Assembly (NCBI GenBank): GCA_038848185.1
Contig: JAWCNV010000009.1
Span: forward strand, 10,987-74,986
Length of the DNA stretch: 64,000 nucleotides
Direction of reading: 5' to 3'
Source: JAAOZP01 sp038848185
GTDB lineage: Archaea > Thermoproteota > EX4484-205 > JAAOZP01
Made by a program: the position numbers and the translations under genes. Shown here piece after piece: positions 50,083 to 59,278 of the stretch. Each line of letters starts with the position of its first letter. The stretch's first letter is position 1. The notes beneath the pieces are model-generated. The model did not search any database, had not been told where the DNA came from, and worked only from the letters and a program-made list of their open reading frames with translations.

Positions 50083-51906
50083 CTATAGTTCTTCAAACTC
50101 GTATTCTTCTTTTCTTCTTGGCGCCGGTTTCTTCTCTCTTCTCCAGAATACTTTATACACTAAGATTATAGCTATGACTGACATCGCTCCCAATATTACT
50201 AGAACTATGTTCAGCGACATCGGTATCGTAATGGATATTTCCTTCTCCGATAGGAAATCTACTTCAACGGTGGTGGAGTACCCTATGTTTGTGACAGTAA
50301 GCTTAATTTTCCCGCCTGCAACCTTGTTGATGCTTACTGTTCCGTCAGGCCCAGTTACGTATTTTGCTTGAGTATTGTTCAGGAAGACTGCTGTCAGCTC
50401 AGCGCCCTGTATAGGCATTGAAAACGGGTCAACTATTTTCACAGAGCCCCCAACAATCTGGCATGGAATCCTAATCTCCTTGGGCTCATAAACACTGTAT
50501 ACCCTAGTCTCATCGAGAACGTTTACCCCTCCGTAATTAGCCTCTGAAATTTTCAGGTCTCCGCTAACCATCCACAGGTTTCTTAAAGTCCCGTTGTAAT
50601 CAGTGTTGTTAGTAAGCTTGCAGACATAGAACAGTGGAGTAAAAGGTGCATTGTCCTTGTCAACGAAGCTCAGGTTAACAGAGTATTCCCTCTTATGCTC
50701 TGCTGTCAGCGTAAGGTCTCCATCAACATTGATAACCAGTTCAGGGGTCTGCGCTATTGAACTATCATATGTCCATTTGGTGAAGACGTATCTTAATCCT
50801 TGAAACGGGCTGTATACTTCTTGGATACTGATGGTTTTTCTTCCTATGGTGGAGTAGAACATGATGTTGCCTTCATCAGGTATGGTTTGGCTCTCATCCT
50901 CAAACTCAACCGTCACCCCAGGTATACCAGATACTTCTATCTCCGCATATCTTGCTGTAAAGCTCTCCGTCCTAGCATTATTCTCATTGTCAGCATCGTG
51001 ATATATGCCTAGACCCGTAATGTTCACCTTTAACGTATGAGTTCCGTTAGCCACGTTAACAATCTTCTTCTCATAACGTATCCTATCTGTTTTCTCCAGA
51101 GGGATCTTAAGACCAAGCTGACTTCCCGTGGAGTTCGTAATTAAAACATTGTCAAGCGTGATACTTATCCTATAGTCTGGAATGGCTGCGTCACCTCTAT
51201 TGGTCAGGATCAACACCAGCGTCACGTTAGATCCTGCAATAATGCTCCTCCTATCTAAAGTAGTCTCAAGACAGATGTCGTTTCTGGTTGCCCAATTATC
51301 CGGGGAACTAATAATGCCCCATGTTGAAGGGTTCTTGAGTGAAACAGTTCCAGGCCAAGAGTAGTTGAAGGCTGTTTCCGAAACTATGATTGCGAAACCA
51401 AGGGTTCTCTCAGTATTTGGGAAAACATCAAGCTTGCTTAAGAGTATTGCTATTTCAATGGTCCAGGACGTGGTTCCGTTGACAACACTGAGAGAAACAT
51501 CGCTTGTAGAGGATTCAATCCACTTCTCTCCCTGCCCGTAGTAATACTCTAATACTCCAGACCTATTCACACTGTACCTCACGGTGCTTACAGTTAGCAC
51601 CGTGGAGTTTAAACTACCCTTGTTGAACAGGAGGTCTATTTTTCTACAGGTGCTTTGCAGTGTTATCCCAAGTATTAGCCTATTCGCATCGTGTGTAGCA
51701 TATAGCTTCCCCCAGCTTGAAACCAGTTCGCCAGGAGGGTATTCACCTGCCGAAACAGTCCCGTCTATCGTTGGAGATTTATAAAGCGGCACGTTTATAA
51801 CTGGTTCCCCAGAAACCCTGACAGGAAGAAAAAACGTTAAAAAAAACGCTGTTATTAATAGTATAAATGTAACATAAGCCGTAGGTCTTGTTCTAAACTT
51901 ATTCAT
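50083..51906 (-). CDS. large secreted cell-surface protein with C-terminal membrane anchor
   Basis: The 607-residue protein has a signal peptide (residues 10-31, FILLITAFFLTFFLPV) and a CBM9/DOMON-like beta domain (about 35-190, starting PTIDGTVSAGEYP). A CARDB-like domain (about 205-330) follows, then further beta domains and a carboxypeptidase-regulatory-like repeat near 500-560 (VKIVDPFSMPIQGAEL). A C-terminal membrane helix is at about 563-585, with a basic-acidic cytoplasmic tail. Many Asn-X-Thr/Ser sites suggest N-glycosylation. It is probably a surface or binding protein; the ligand is unknown. Confidence 0.8.
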   Translation of the reverse strand: MNKFRTRPTAYVTFILLITAFFLTFFLPVRVSGEPVINVPLYKSPTIDGTVSAGEYPPGELVSSWGKLYATHDANRLILGITLQSTCRKIDLLFNKGSLNSTVLTVSTVRYSVNRSGVLEYYYGQGEKWIESSTSDVSLSVVNGTTSWTIEIAILLSKLDVFPNTERTLGFAIIVSETAFNYSWPGTVSLKNPSTWGIISSPDNWATRNDICLETTLDRRSIIAGSNVTLVLILTNRGDAAIPDYRISITLDNVLITNSTGSQLGLKIPLEKTDRIRYEKKIVNVANGTHTLKVNITGLGIYHDADNENNARTESFTARYAEIEVSGIPGVTVEFEDESQTIPDEGNIMFYSTIGRKTISIQEVYSPFQGLRYVFTKWTYDSSIAQTPELVINVDGDLTLTAEHKREYSVNLSFVDKDNAPFTPLFYVCKLTNNTDYNGTLRNLWMVSGDLKISEANYGGVNVLDETRVYSVYEPKEIRIPCQIVGGSVKIVDPFSMPIQGAELTAVFLNNTQAKYVTGPDGTVSINKVAGGKIKLTVTNIGYSTTVEVDFLSEKEISITIPMSLNIVLVILGAMSVIAIILVYKVFWRREKKPAPRRKEEYEFEEL

Positions 51907-51972
51907 AGCTTCTACGCCTTAAGGAAATTCTTAAAAAGATTATGTTTCTGCATACAAAACAGTGGAAGCAAG

Positions 51973-53169
51973 TTGATTGACGTATGCGTGTTAGCATATT
52001 CAGGCGGCTTAGACACTTCAGTAATGATACCGTGGATAAAGGAGAAGTACGGCATGAGTGTTATCGCTGTTCTGGTTGACGTGGGTCAGAAGGAGGATTT
52101 TGAATCTGCCGTTAAAAGAGCTGAGAAACTTGGGGCAGTAGAGGTTGTTAAGAAGGATGCTAGAAGCGAGTTTGTGAAAGACTATGTTTTCAAAGCGATT
52201 AAGGCTAACGGTCTGTATGAAGGCGTATACCCCATGGGGACCTCTCTTTCAAGACCTCTTATAGCTTCAAAGATTGTGGAGGTTGCTGAGGAGAAGGGTG
52301 CTTCCACAGTGGCCCATGGCTGCACTGGGAAAGGTAACGACCAAGTTAGGTTCGAGGTTTCAATAAGGTCGCTGAACCCGAGGCTAAAAATACTTGCACC
52401 AGTCAGGGAATGGGGTTTGAGCAGAGACGAGGAGGTAAAATACTTAGAGAAAAAGGGTATTGAAATGGACCGTGGGAAAAGCAGGTTTAGCATAGATGAT
52501 AATCTGTGGAGCAGGTCTATTGAGGGCGGCGAGCTGGAGGACCCGTGGGTTGAGCCTCCTGAGGAGGCATTCATATGGAGTAAGCCTGCGCCTGAGGCAC
52601 CTGACAAGCCGGAGTATATTACTCTGGAGTTTGAGAAAGGTGTCCCGGTTAAGCTGAACGGTGAGAAGTCTAACCCTGTTGAACTGATCCTGAGGGTTAA
52701 CATGGCGGCTGGTTCACACGGCTTCGGGAGGATAGACCATATGGAGGACCGTGTGGTTGGAATAAAATCTAGGGAGGTCTATGAGGCTCCTGCCGCATTA
52801 ACCCTGATAAAGGCTCACCAAGATTTGGAGAAGCTTGTTTTGACAAGGATGGAGCTGGAGGAGAAAAGGAAGATTGAAGCAACATGGGCTTGGCTTGTCT
52901 ACTCCGGCTTATGGTTCGAGCCCTTAAGGAGAGCTGTCGACGCCTTTATAGATTGTACGCAGGAGAATGTTGAGGGAGAGGTCAGAATCAAACTGTTTAA
53001 AGGTGAGGCGAATGTTGTTGGAAGACGCTCTGGGAAATCTCTCTACGATGAGAAGAAGGCGACCTACTCTTCCCTCTCAAAGTTCGACCAGTCTCTGGCT
53101 GACGGCTTTATTCAGCTGTGGGGTCTTTCAACAGTTAGGGCAAACGAAGTGCGTTCCCGTGAAAGCTAA
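51973..53169 (+). CDS. argG: argininosuccinate synthase
   Basis: This 398-residue ATP-dependent enzyme joins citrulline and aspartate. The PP-loop motif AYSGGLDTSV lies at residues 8-17, and AHGCTGKGNDQVRFE carries the citrulline/aspartate contacts. The start is TTG 51973, 66 bases from the divergent surface-protein gene. It is the first gene of a long rightward cluster that continues with lysWXYZJK. This placement suggests that the cluster serves arginine as well as lysine. Confidence 0.96.
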   Translation: MIDVCVLAYSGGLDTSVMIPWIKEKYGMSVIAVLVDVGQKEDFESAVKRAEKLGAVEVVKKDARSEFVKDYVFKAIKANGLYEGVYPMGTSLSRPLIASKIVEVAEEKGASTVAHGCTGKGNDQVRFEVSIRSLNPRLKILAPVREWGLSRDEEVKYLEKKGIEMDRGKSRFSIDDNLWSRSIEGGELEDPWVEPPEEAFIWSKPAPEAPDKPEYITLEFEKGVPVKLNGEKSNPVELILRVNMAAGSHGFGRIDHMEDRVVGIKSREVYEAPAALTLIKAHQDLEKLVLTRMELEEKRKIEATWAWLVYSGLWFEPLRRAVDAFIDCTQENVEGEVRIKLFKGEANVVGRRSGKSLYDEKKATYSSLSKFDQSLADGFIQLWGLSTVRANEVRSRES

Positions 53170-53205
53170 ATTTATAAGCAGGAGCAGCGTGGTTTGAACA
53201 CTCTT

Positions 53206-53379
53206 ATGAAGACGGAATGTGAAGAATGCTTGGCAGTATTCGAAGTATCTGAGGACGCTATAGTGGGCGAGGTTGTAACTTGCCCTGAGTGCGGCTCTGA
53301 CCTTGAGATAGTTGAGATAAGCAGTGGAGTGGCTAAGTCAAGGAAGGTTCAACTCTCAGGCGAGGACTGGGGCGAGTAG
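53206..53379 (+). CDS. lysW: amino-group carrier protein LysW
   Basis: The 57-residue acidic protein has a zinc ribbon (cysteines 5, 8, 26 and 29) and ends in EDWGE. The C-terminal glutamate is the attachment point for 2-aminoadipate or glutamate, whose amino group it protects during lysine or ornithine synthesis. The start is ATG 53206; the frame extends to TTG 53194. It lies 36 bases after argG and 9 bases before lysX. Confidence 0.95.
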   Translation: MKTECEECLAVFEVSEDAIVGEVVTCPECGSDLEIVEISSGVAKSRKVQLSGEDWGE

Positions 53380-53388
53380 AATCCGGAA

Positions 53389-54243
53389 TTGCCAATAGGA
53401 ATTTTTTATGATCAAATAAGGTTTGAGGAGAAAGAGCTTTTTAAAACAGCTGAAAACCTCTCAATACCTTTCAAGAAGCTGAATGTCGACGATCTTTCCT
53501 TTACGCTTAACAGGAAGGCTCCTGAGCTGCAGGATGTGGAGATTGTGCTCCTGAGATGCGTCTCCTACTTTAAATCGCTCCACCTCTCAAACTACATTGA
53601 GGGTGCTGGATTAACCTCCATAAGCTCCTTCAAGACTCTTCAGATAGCTGGAAACAAGCTTTTCACAACAGTGGAGCTAGTTAAGAATAATGTGAAAACA
53701 CCTTTAACAGTACTCTCGTTCTCATACCCGTCTGCCCTAGAATCGCTTAATAAAGTGGGGTATCCTGCTGTTTTAAAACCAGTTGTAGGAAGCTGGGGCA
53801 GATTAATCTCTCTCATAGGCGACAAGTATTCTGCTGAAGCCATACTTGAAGACCGTCAATACATGTATCCACTGTACCAGGTTTACTATATTCAAGAGTA
53901 TGTGGATAAGCCTGGACGAGACATAAGGGCGACAGTTATAGGGGAAGAGGTTGTTTCCGCAATATACCGGATTTCCCCACCCGACCAGTGGAAGACCAAC
54001 ATAGCTTTAGGCGGTAGAAGTGAGAAAGCCGAGGTGACCGATGAGCTTTCTGAAGTAGTGCTTAAAGCAGCCAAAGCCGTAGGAGGAGAATTCGTAGGCA
54101 TAGATGTGTTAGAATCCCCTAAGGAGGGTTATGTGGTTAACGAAGTTAATCCGACGCCTGAGTTCAGGGGAAGCATGGATGCTACTGGCATAAATATTCC
54201 TGAAAAGATTCTTAAATACCTCGTTTCCAAGATTAGAAGATAA
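53389..54243 (+). CDS. lysX: LysW-2-aminoadipate (or glutamate) ligase LysX
   Basis: This 284-residue ATP-grasp ligase attaches the alpha-amino acid to the C-terminal glutamate of LysW. It has AVLKPVVGSWGRLI with the ATP-binding lysine, YIQEYVDKPGRDIRATV, and the metal-site segment VVNEVNPTPEFRG. The start is TTG 53389. It is the only ligase of this type in the cluster, so it may act on both aminoadipate and glutamate. That is inference from gene count in this window. Confidence 0.93.
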   Translation: MPIGIFYDQIRFEEKELFKTAENLSIPFKKLNVDDLSFTLNRKAPELQDVEIVLLRCVSYFKSLHLSNYIEGAGLTSISSFKTLQIAGNKLFTTVELVKNNVKTPLTVLSFSYPSALESLNKVGYPAVLKPVVGSWGRLISLIGDKYSAEAILEDRQYMYPLYQVYYIQEYVDKPGRDIRATVIGEEVVSAIYRISPPDQWKTNIALGGRSEKAEVTDELSEVVLKAAKAVGGEFVGIDVLESPKEGYVVNEVNPTPEFRGSMDATGINIPEKILKYLVSKIRR

Positions 54244-54245
54244 GG

Positions 54246-55301
54246 TTGGTTAAGGTAGCGATATACGGTGCAAGCGGATATGTTGGTGGAGAACTACTTA
54301 GGATACTGCTTTCACACAGTAAGGTTGAGGTCACAGCAGCCACCTCTAAAAGGTTCAACGGCATGCCGGTTCACAAGGTTCATCCTAATCTGAGGAAGGT
54401 CTGCCAGATGAGTTTCGTTGAGCCGAAGATTGAGAATGTAGCCAGTGCTGAAGTGGTTTTCACAGCTCTTCCGCACGGTGAGTCGATGCACGTTGTTAAA
54501 GCACTGCTCGACAGAGGTTTGAAAGTAATAGACTTAGGTGCTGACTTCAGGCTTAAAGACCCTTCCTCATACGAGAAGTGGTATGGCCTCAAACATCCTT
54601 ATCCTGAGCTCCTTGGGAAAGCTGTCTACGGGCTTCCCGAGCTGCATAGGGATGAGATAAGGGGAGCCAGCCTTGTTGCAGTGCCTGGCTGCATGGCTTC
54701 AGCAAGCATACTGACGTTAGTGCCTCCTGTTAGAAGCGGAATGGTTGATAAGAGCCAAATATTTGTGGATGCTAAAATAGGGTCTTCGGGAGCAGGCTCC
54801 TCTCCTACTTTAGAAGGCTACCATCCTGAGCGGTACAGCGTTGTAAGACCGTATAAGCCTGCTGGACACAGGCATGTCGCCGAGATAGTGCAGGAGGTTT
54901 CTAAGGTTGCTGGAGGAGAAGTCAGCGTAGGGTTCTCGCCGCATGCTGTAAACATGGTTAGAGGAATACTGGTAACAGTCCACACCCGTCCTTCCGGAAA
55001 ACTCCCCTCTTTCCCCGAGCTCTGGAGGTGTTACAGGCAGGCTTATGAGAAGGAGCCTTTCATAAGGCTCGTCAGAGACCCGACTATGATTCATGGTCTC
55101 CCTGACCCGAAGTACTTGGCGGGCTCAAACTTCGCCGACATAGGTTTCGAGATAGATGCCGACTCAAACAGGCTGATACTTTTCGCAGCCATAGACAACC
55201 TTGTTAAGGGTGCTGCTGGGAACGCTGTTCAAAGCATGAACATAATGCTTAACTACAATGAGGAGGAGGGCTTAACTTTTCCAGGTCTACACCCAGTATA
55301 G
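54246..55301 (+). CDS. lysY: LysW-2-aminoadipate 6-phosphate reductase (ArgC-like)
   Basis: The 351-residue protein has an N-terminal NAD(P)-binding GASGYVGGEL at residues 9-18, the catalytic cysteine in VPGCMASAS and the histidine in GHRHVAEI. It reduces the phosphorylated side chain on LysW to the semialdehyde. The start is TTG 54246, 2 bases after lysX. ArgC family features are complete; the LysW-linked role follows from the cluster. Confidence 0.94.
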   Translation: MVKVAIYGASGYVGGELLRILLSHSKVEVTAATSKRFNGMPVHKVHPNLRKVCQMSFVEPKIENVASAEVVFTALPHGESMHVVKALLDRGLKVIDLGADFRLKDPSSYEKWYGLKHPYPELLGKAVYGLPELHRDEIRGASLVAVPGCMASASILTLVPPVRSGMVDKSQIFVDAKIGSSGAGSSPTLEGYHPERYSVVRPYKPAGHRHVAEIVQEVSKVAGGEVSVGFSPHAVNMVRGILVTVHTRPSGKLPSFPELWRCYRQAYEKEPFIRLVRDPTMIHGLPDPKYLAGSNFADIGFEIDADSNRLILFAAIDNLVKGAAGNAVQSMNIMLNYNEEEGLTFPGLHPV

Positions 55302-55313
55302 GCGGGTTGAAAG

Positions 55314-56111
55314 ATGATAGTGGTTAAGGTTGGGGGAGCGCTTCTTCAAGAAGATTCCTTAGACAGGATTGTGGCGGATATCGCTTCATACTCGAACAGG
55401 GTGAAGATTGTTTTCGTTCACGGGGGAGGGGCTGAAGTAACCGAGACCTGTAGGAAGATGGGTGTCGAACCCAAGTTTGTTGTTTCAGCAAGTGGTATGA
55501 GGAGCAGGGTAACTGACTGGGAGACGATGCAAGTATACCTTATGACAATGGGGCGGCTTAACAAGATGATTGTTTCAAAGCTTCTCCGCATGAACGTTAA
55601 CGCGGTCGGCTTAACCGGCGTCGACGGTGCTCTGGCCAGCGCGAACAGGAAGGAGAAGATACTTGTGAAGACTGAGGACGGTAGGAGGCTCCTCGTAGAC
55701 GGGGGGTTCACAGGTAAGATAGACAGGGTAAACGTGGATCTGCTGAGCCTTCTTCTAGGCAATAACATTATACCTGTTCTTGCACCGATTGCCTTAAGCA
55801 AGAGTTTTGAACCATTAAACATTGACAGTGATGCTTTCGCGTCGAAGGTCGCGTCAGCTTTAAAGGCTGACCTGCTCTACCTTACGAACGTGGATGGCTT
55901 AATAATCGATGGTAAGCTAGTAGAATCTCTCACGATGGCGGAGGCGTCTGCACTACTTCCCAGCATAGGGCACGGCATGATGAGAAAAGTACAGTCTTCT
56001 GTTGAAGCTCTTCAGGAGGGTGCTGCTTCAGTCAGAATATCCTCCGGCCTCGTCGAGAAGCCTGTTTCAAACGCTGTTGAAAAAAGCCTTGGGACTCTTA
56101 TAGTCAGGTGA
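55314..56111 (+). CDS. lysZ: LysW-aminoadipate kinase (ArgB-like)
   Basis: This 265-residue amino acid kinase has VKVGGALLQ at the start, FVHGGGAEV for phosphate binding and a DSDAFASKVASALKADLLYLTNVDG segment for ATP. It phosphorylates the side-chain carboxylate of LysW-bound aminoadipate or glutamate. The ATG at 55314 has GGGTTGAAAG upstream. Its stop overlaps the lysJ start by 4 bases. Confidence 0.94.
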   Translation: MIVVKVGGALLQEDSLDRIVADIASYSNRVKIVFVHGGGAEVTETCRKMGVEPKFVVSASGMRSRVTDWETMQVYLMTMGRLNKMIVSKLLRMNVNAVGLTGVDGALASANRKEKILVKTEDGRRLLVDGGFTGKIDRVNVDLLSLLLGNNIIPVLAPIALSKSFEPLNIDSDAFASKVASALKADLLYLTNVDGLIIDGKLVESLTMAEASALLPSIGHGMMRKVQSSVEALQEGAASVRISSGLVEKPVSNAVEKSLGTLIVR

Positions 56112-57328
56112 GGATGCTGGGCATGGAGAACCCTTATGATGTTGAGGACAGTCTCCTCTTGAAAACCTATGTGAAGAGACGTATAACACTGGTCAGGGGG
56201 AAAGGATCAGAGGTTTTCGACGAGAACGGTCGAAGGTTCATCGACCTAACTTCAGCCTACGGCGTGGCGCTCCTAGGGCATTCTAACCCTGTAATCATGG
56301 ATGCTATTGTAAACCAGCTTAAGAAAATATCTTCCTGCCACGGCTCGTTCTACAATGATGCTCGGACCGAGTTTCTGAAGGAGCTCGCCAGCTTCACATC
56401 CCGCTTCTTCCCAAGGGTGCTGATGGTTAACAGTGGTACAGAGTCTGTTGACCTAGCTCTTAAAGCTGCTTTCAAGAAGACTGGGAGAAATAGAATCGTT
56501 GCCGCTGAACGAAGCTTCCACGGAAAGACTCTCGGCTCTCTTTCAGCAACCTGGAACCCGGAGTACAAGAAGGGTTTAGAGCATGTTACTGGTGGAAGAG
56601 TGATCTTCACAAAATATGGGGATGCTGAGGATTTGAACGGAAAGGTTGATAGTGATACTGCTGCAATCATACTTGAGCCTGTCCAGGGGGAGGGCGGGAT
56701 CAGGGTTCCTCCGAAAGACTATTTGAAGGCTACTAGGGAAATAGCCTCAGATAAGGGTGCTCTGCTAATACTGGATGAGATACAGTCTGGGATGAGGAGG
56801 ACAGGGCCATTTTTCGCGTTTGAAAGAGAGGGAATAGTGCCGGACATGGCTCTTCTAGCTAAGGGTGTTGCAGGCGGGATCCCTATGGGAATCACGTTTT
56901 TCAGCGAAGATGTTTCCCAAGTTGGTGAAACTGGTTTCCACACCTCAACGTACGGAGGCAATCCTTTGGCATGTGCAGCTGGTGCTGCAACCCTAAGAAT
57001 ACTAAGGAAAGAGGTGACGGAGAAGGATGTTGAGGAAAGATCACGCGTATTCGCTGAAAAACTTGAAGACTTGAAGAGCCTTAGGATAGTGAGGGAGATA
57101 AGGATAATCGGCCTCATGATAGGTATTGAGCTCAGGGTAAGGGCTAAGCCGATCGTGGATTCTCTTGCCGACAACGGTATACTAGCTTTAACAGCTGGTC
57201 CAACCACCGTGAGGTTTCTACCTTCTCTCAACATTCCTTTAAACCTAGTTGAGGAGGCATGCAGAATATTTGTTGAAACGGTGAGGAGCTATGAGTCGAA
57301 GCTCGGAGGCAGCGCATCTTCTAGCTAG
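56108..57328 (+). CDS. lysJ: LysW-lysine/ornithine aminotransferase
   Basis: This 406-residue class III PLP aminotransferase converts the LysW-bound semialdehyde to LysW-lysine or LysW-ornithine. It has VNSGTESVDLALKAA, FHGKTLGSL, ILDEIQSGMRRTG and the PLP lysine in LLAKGVAGGIPMG. The start is GTG 56108, overlapping the lysZ stop. Its 3' end overlaps lysK by 38 bases, an unusually long overlap that implies tight coupling. Confidence 0.94.
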   Translation: MRMLGMENPYDVEDSLLLKTYVKRRITLVRGKGSEVFDENGRRFIDLTSAYGVALLGHSNPVIMDAIVNQLKKISSCHGSFYNDARTEFLKELASFTSRFFPRVLMVNSGTESVDLALKAAFKKTGRNRIVAAERSFHGKTLGSLSATWNPEYKKGLEHVTGGRVIFTKYGDAEDLNGKVDSDTAAIILEPVQGEGGIRVPPKDYLKATREIASDKGALLILDEIQSGMRRTGPFFAFEREGIVPDMALLAKGVAGGIPMGITFFSEDVSQVGETGFHTSTYGGNPLACAAGAATLRILRKEVTEKDVEERSRVFAEKLEDLKSLRIVREIRIIGLMIGIELRVRAKPIVDSLADNGILALTAGPTTVRFLPSLNIPLNLVEEACRIFVETVRSYESKLGGSASSS

Positions 57329-58388
57329 GCTCCTCTCCAAATATTCTCCGAGTGGAGAGGAGGATGAGGCGCAGCAGGAAGTCTTCTCCCTCCTTGTTGA
57401 AAACGGTTTCGAAAACGTTAGGAGGGATCAGGCGGGGAACGTGATAGGCGAGAAGGGGGATGGTGGCAGAACACTCTTATTCTGCTCTCACATAGATACT
57501 GTGCCCGGCTGGATTAACGTTAGGATTGAATCTGGAAGAATATGGGGTAGGGGGGCTGTTGACGCTAAAGCTTCACTACTTGCTATGATACTGGCGGCTT
57601 CAACCTACAGTGGGAGGGGACTTAGATTAGTCTACTCCTCAGTGGTCGGAGAAGAGTTCGACAGTAAGGGAGTTAGACAGCTCTTGGAGGAGACTGCTTG
57701 CCCAGACTATGTTCTGATAGGCGAGCCGACTGGGATGAGGACTGCAGCAATAGCATACAGGGGGAGCGCAACAGTCAGGTTGAATGTTTTAACTCGGGGT
57801 GGCCACTCCTCGTCGCCAATGGATGATAGTAACGCTATAATCCAGACTATGAGACTTGTCGAGCATGTTAAGGCTAAGTTCACTTTCTCAAGAGACCTTT
57901 TCTCTAACATAGGTGTCTCGATTACAATGGTTAAAGGAGGCTACGGGGACTCCCGGGTTCCTGATTGCAGCGAAGCATACTTAAACCTCCGCTACCCTCC
58001 TAACACGAGTTTCAAAGAACTCTCCGAAATGTTCTCCTCAAGCATAGAAGAGTATGCTGCGAATAACAAGCAGGTTAACATCTCCTTCGAGTTCCTAGAC
58101 CATCTTGACGGCTATGTTTCCACCAAGGACCCCGTGATGCTTAACGCTGTTAGGAATGCTGTTAAAACTGTTCTCGGAAGAGAACTTTTATTGATAAGGA
58201 AGCTTGGGACAAGCGACTTCAACTATACTGGTTTAAAATGGGGTAGGCCTCAAATAGCCTGGGGCCCAGGAGACCCCTCCTTAGCACACAGCTCTGAGGA
58301 AAGCATTTCAGTGGAGGAGCTTACTCAAGGCGTTAAAACATATGAGCATTTCCTCAGCAGCCTCGCCTCAAGCATAGTTTCACTCTAA
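57291..58388 (+). CDS. lysK: LysW-lysine/ornithine hydrolase
   Basis: This 365-residue M20 metallopeptidase releases lysine or ornithine from LysW. It has the metal ligands in CSHIDTVPG and WGRGAVDAKA, the catalytic glutamate pair in VVGEEFDSKG, and TSDFN near 300. The start is ATG 57291 within the end of lysJ, preceded by GTGAGGAGCT. It is the last gene of the argG-lysWXYZJK cluster. Confidence 0.93.
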   Translation: MSRSSEAAHLLARLLSKYSPSGEEDEAQQEVFSLLVENGFENVRRDQAGNVIGEKGDGGRTLLFCSHIDTVPGWINVRIESGRIWGRGAVDAKASLLAMILAASTYSGRGLRLVYSSVVGEEFDSKGVRQLLEETACPDYVLIGEPTGMRTAAIAYRGSATVRLNVLTRGGHSSSPMDDSNAIIQTMRLVEHVKAKFTFSRDLFSNIGVSITMVKGGYGDSRVPDCSEAYLNLRYPPNTSFKELSEMFSSSIEEYAANNKQVNISFEFLDHLDGYVSTKDPVMLNAVRNAVKTVLGRELLLIRKLGTSDFNYTGLKWGRPQIAWGPGDPSLAHSSEESISVEELTQGVKTYEHFLSSLASSIVSL

Positions 58389-58445
58389 TAAAGAGGAGAA
58401 TAATTTTAAAATGCTTGTTGAAGACAGGTTTCAGCATAGACGTTG

Positions 58446-58718
58446 ATGGTTAGGATGCACGTATATGTGAGCGGGATGGTTCAAGGAGTATTCTTCAGGT
58501 ATGAGACTCGAAGACTTGCTCAGGAACTCGGGGTAAACGGGTGGGTTAGAAACCTTCCTGACGGGAGGGTTGAAGCCGTTTTCGAAGGCGAGGAGAGCCT
58601 CGTTAAAAAGATGGTGGAGTTCTGCAGGAAGGGTCCGCCGGGTGCAAGGGTTACTGACGTTAAGGTGGAGCGGGAGGAATACAGAGGCGAGTTTAAAAGC
58701 TTCATCATAAGGCATTGA
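58446..58718 (+). CDS. acyP: acylphosphatase
   Basis: The 90-residue protein has the phosphate-binding GMVQGVFFRYETRR and the asparagine site GWVRNLPDGRVEAVFEG. These match acylphosphatase, which hydrolyses acyl phosphates. It keeps the usual length of about 90. The start is ATG 58446; TTG 58443 is also in frame. It lies 57 bases after lysK and 51 bases before the phosphatase gene. Confidence 0.92.
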   Translation: MVRMHVYVSGMVQGVFFRYETRRLAQELGVNGWVRNLPDGRVEAVFEGEESLVKKMVEFCRKGPPGARVTDVKVEREEYRGEFKSFIIRH

Positions 58719-58769
58719 GAAAAAATCTTCATAGAATGCTTAAAAAGAGTCTTACAGGTTTTATTAGAG

Positions 58770-59213
58770 ATGGTTAGAAAGGTTCTGTTCATATGTGTAC
58801 AAAACAGTTTCAGAAGCCAGGTTGCAGAAGCATTTTTCAACGCGAACCCGCCGGTTGGGTGGGTTGCAGTAAGTGCTGGCCCCAAGCCTGCTGACACGGT
58901 TAACCCTAAGGCTGTTCAACTCATGCGGGAGCGGAGGATAGATATCTCTGGCAGGAAGCCTAAGAAGCTGACTAGAGAAATGGAGGCTGAGGCAGACATT
59001 GCTGTAATAGTGTGCAGCGGCTCAGAATGCCCCTTGGTGAACGTGAAGCATGTTGAGAACTGGGGAATAGAGGATCCTGCGGAAAAAAGTATAGAGGATG
59101 CTCGTAAAATAGTTGATAAGATTTGGAGAAAGGTCAGTGACCTGGTTGAAAGGATCGCAAGGGGTGAGGCTCCAATTGAACAGAAGCCGAGTTTCAGCCT
59201 TGGAGGCGTTTAG
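58770..59213 (+). CDS. low-molecular-weight protein tyrosine phosphatase / arsenate reductase family
   Basis: The 147-residue protein has the CX5R(S) P-loop CVQNSFRS at residues 9-16, SAGPKPADTVNPKAV and a C-terminal NWGIEDPA. It lacks the acid DP motif of many eukaryotic phosphatases but has the ArsC-like GIEDPA. Such archaeal enzymes act on phosphotyrosine or reduce arsenate through thiols. No ars genes are near, so the substrate is open. Confidence 0.85.
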   Translation: MVRKVLFICVQNSFRSQVAEAFFNANPPVGWVAVSAGPKPADTVNPKAVQLMRERRIDISGRKPKKLTREMEAEADIAVIVCSGSECPLVNVKHVENWGIEDPAEKSIEDARKIVDKIWRKVSDLVERIARGEAPIEQKPSFSLGGV

Positions 59214-59278
59214 ACACCCTTTTAAACCAGTTCTAAAAAGCATTCGAGAATGTTTCAAACGAAGTCTTAAAAAATATC

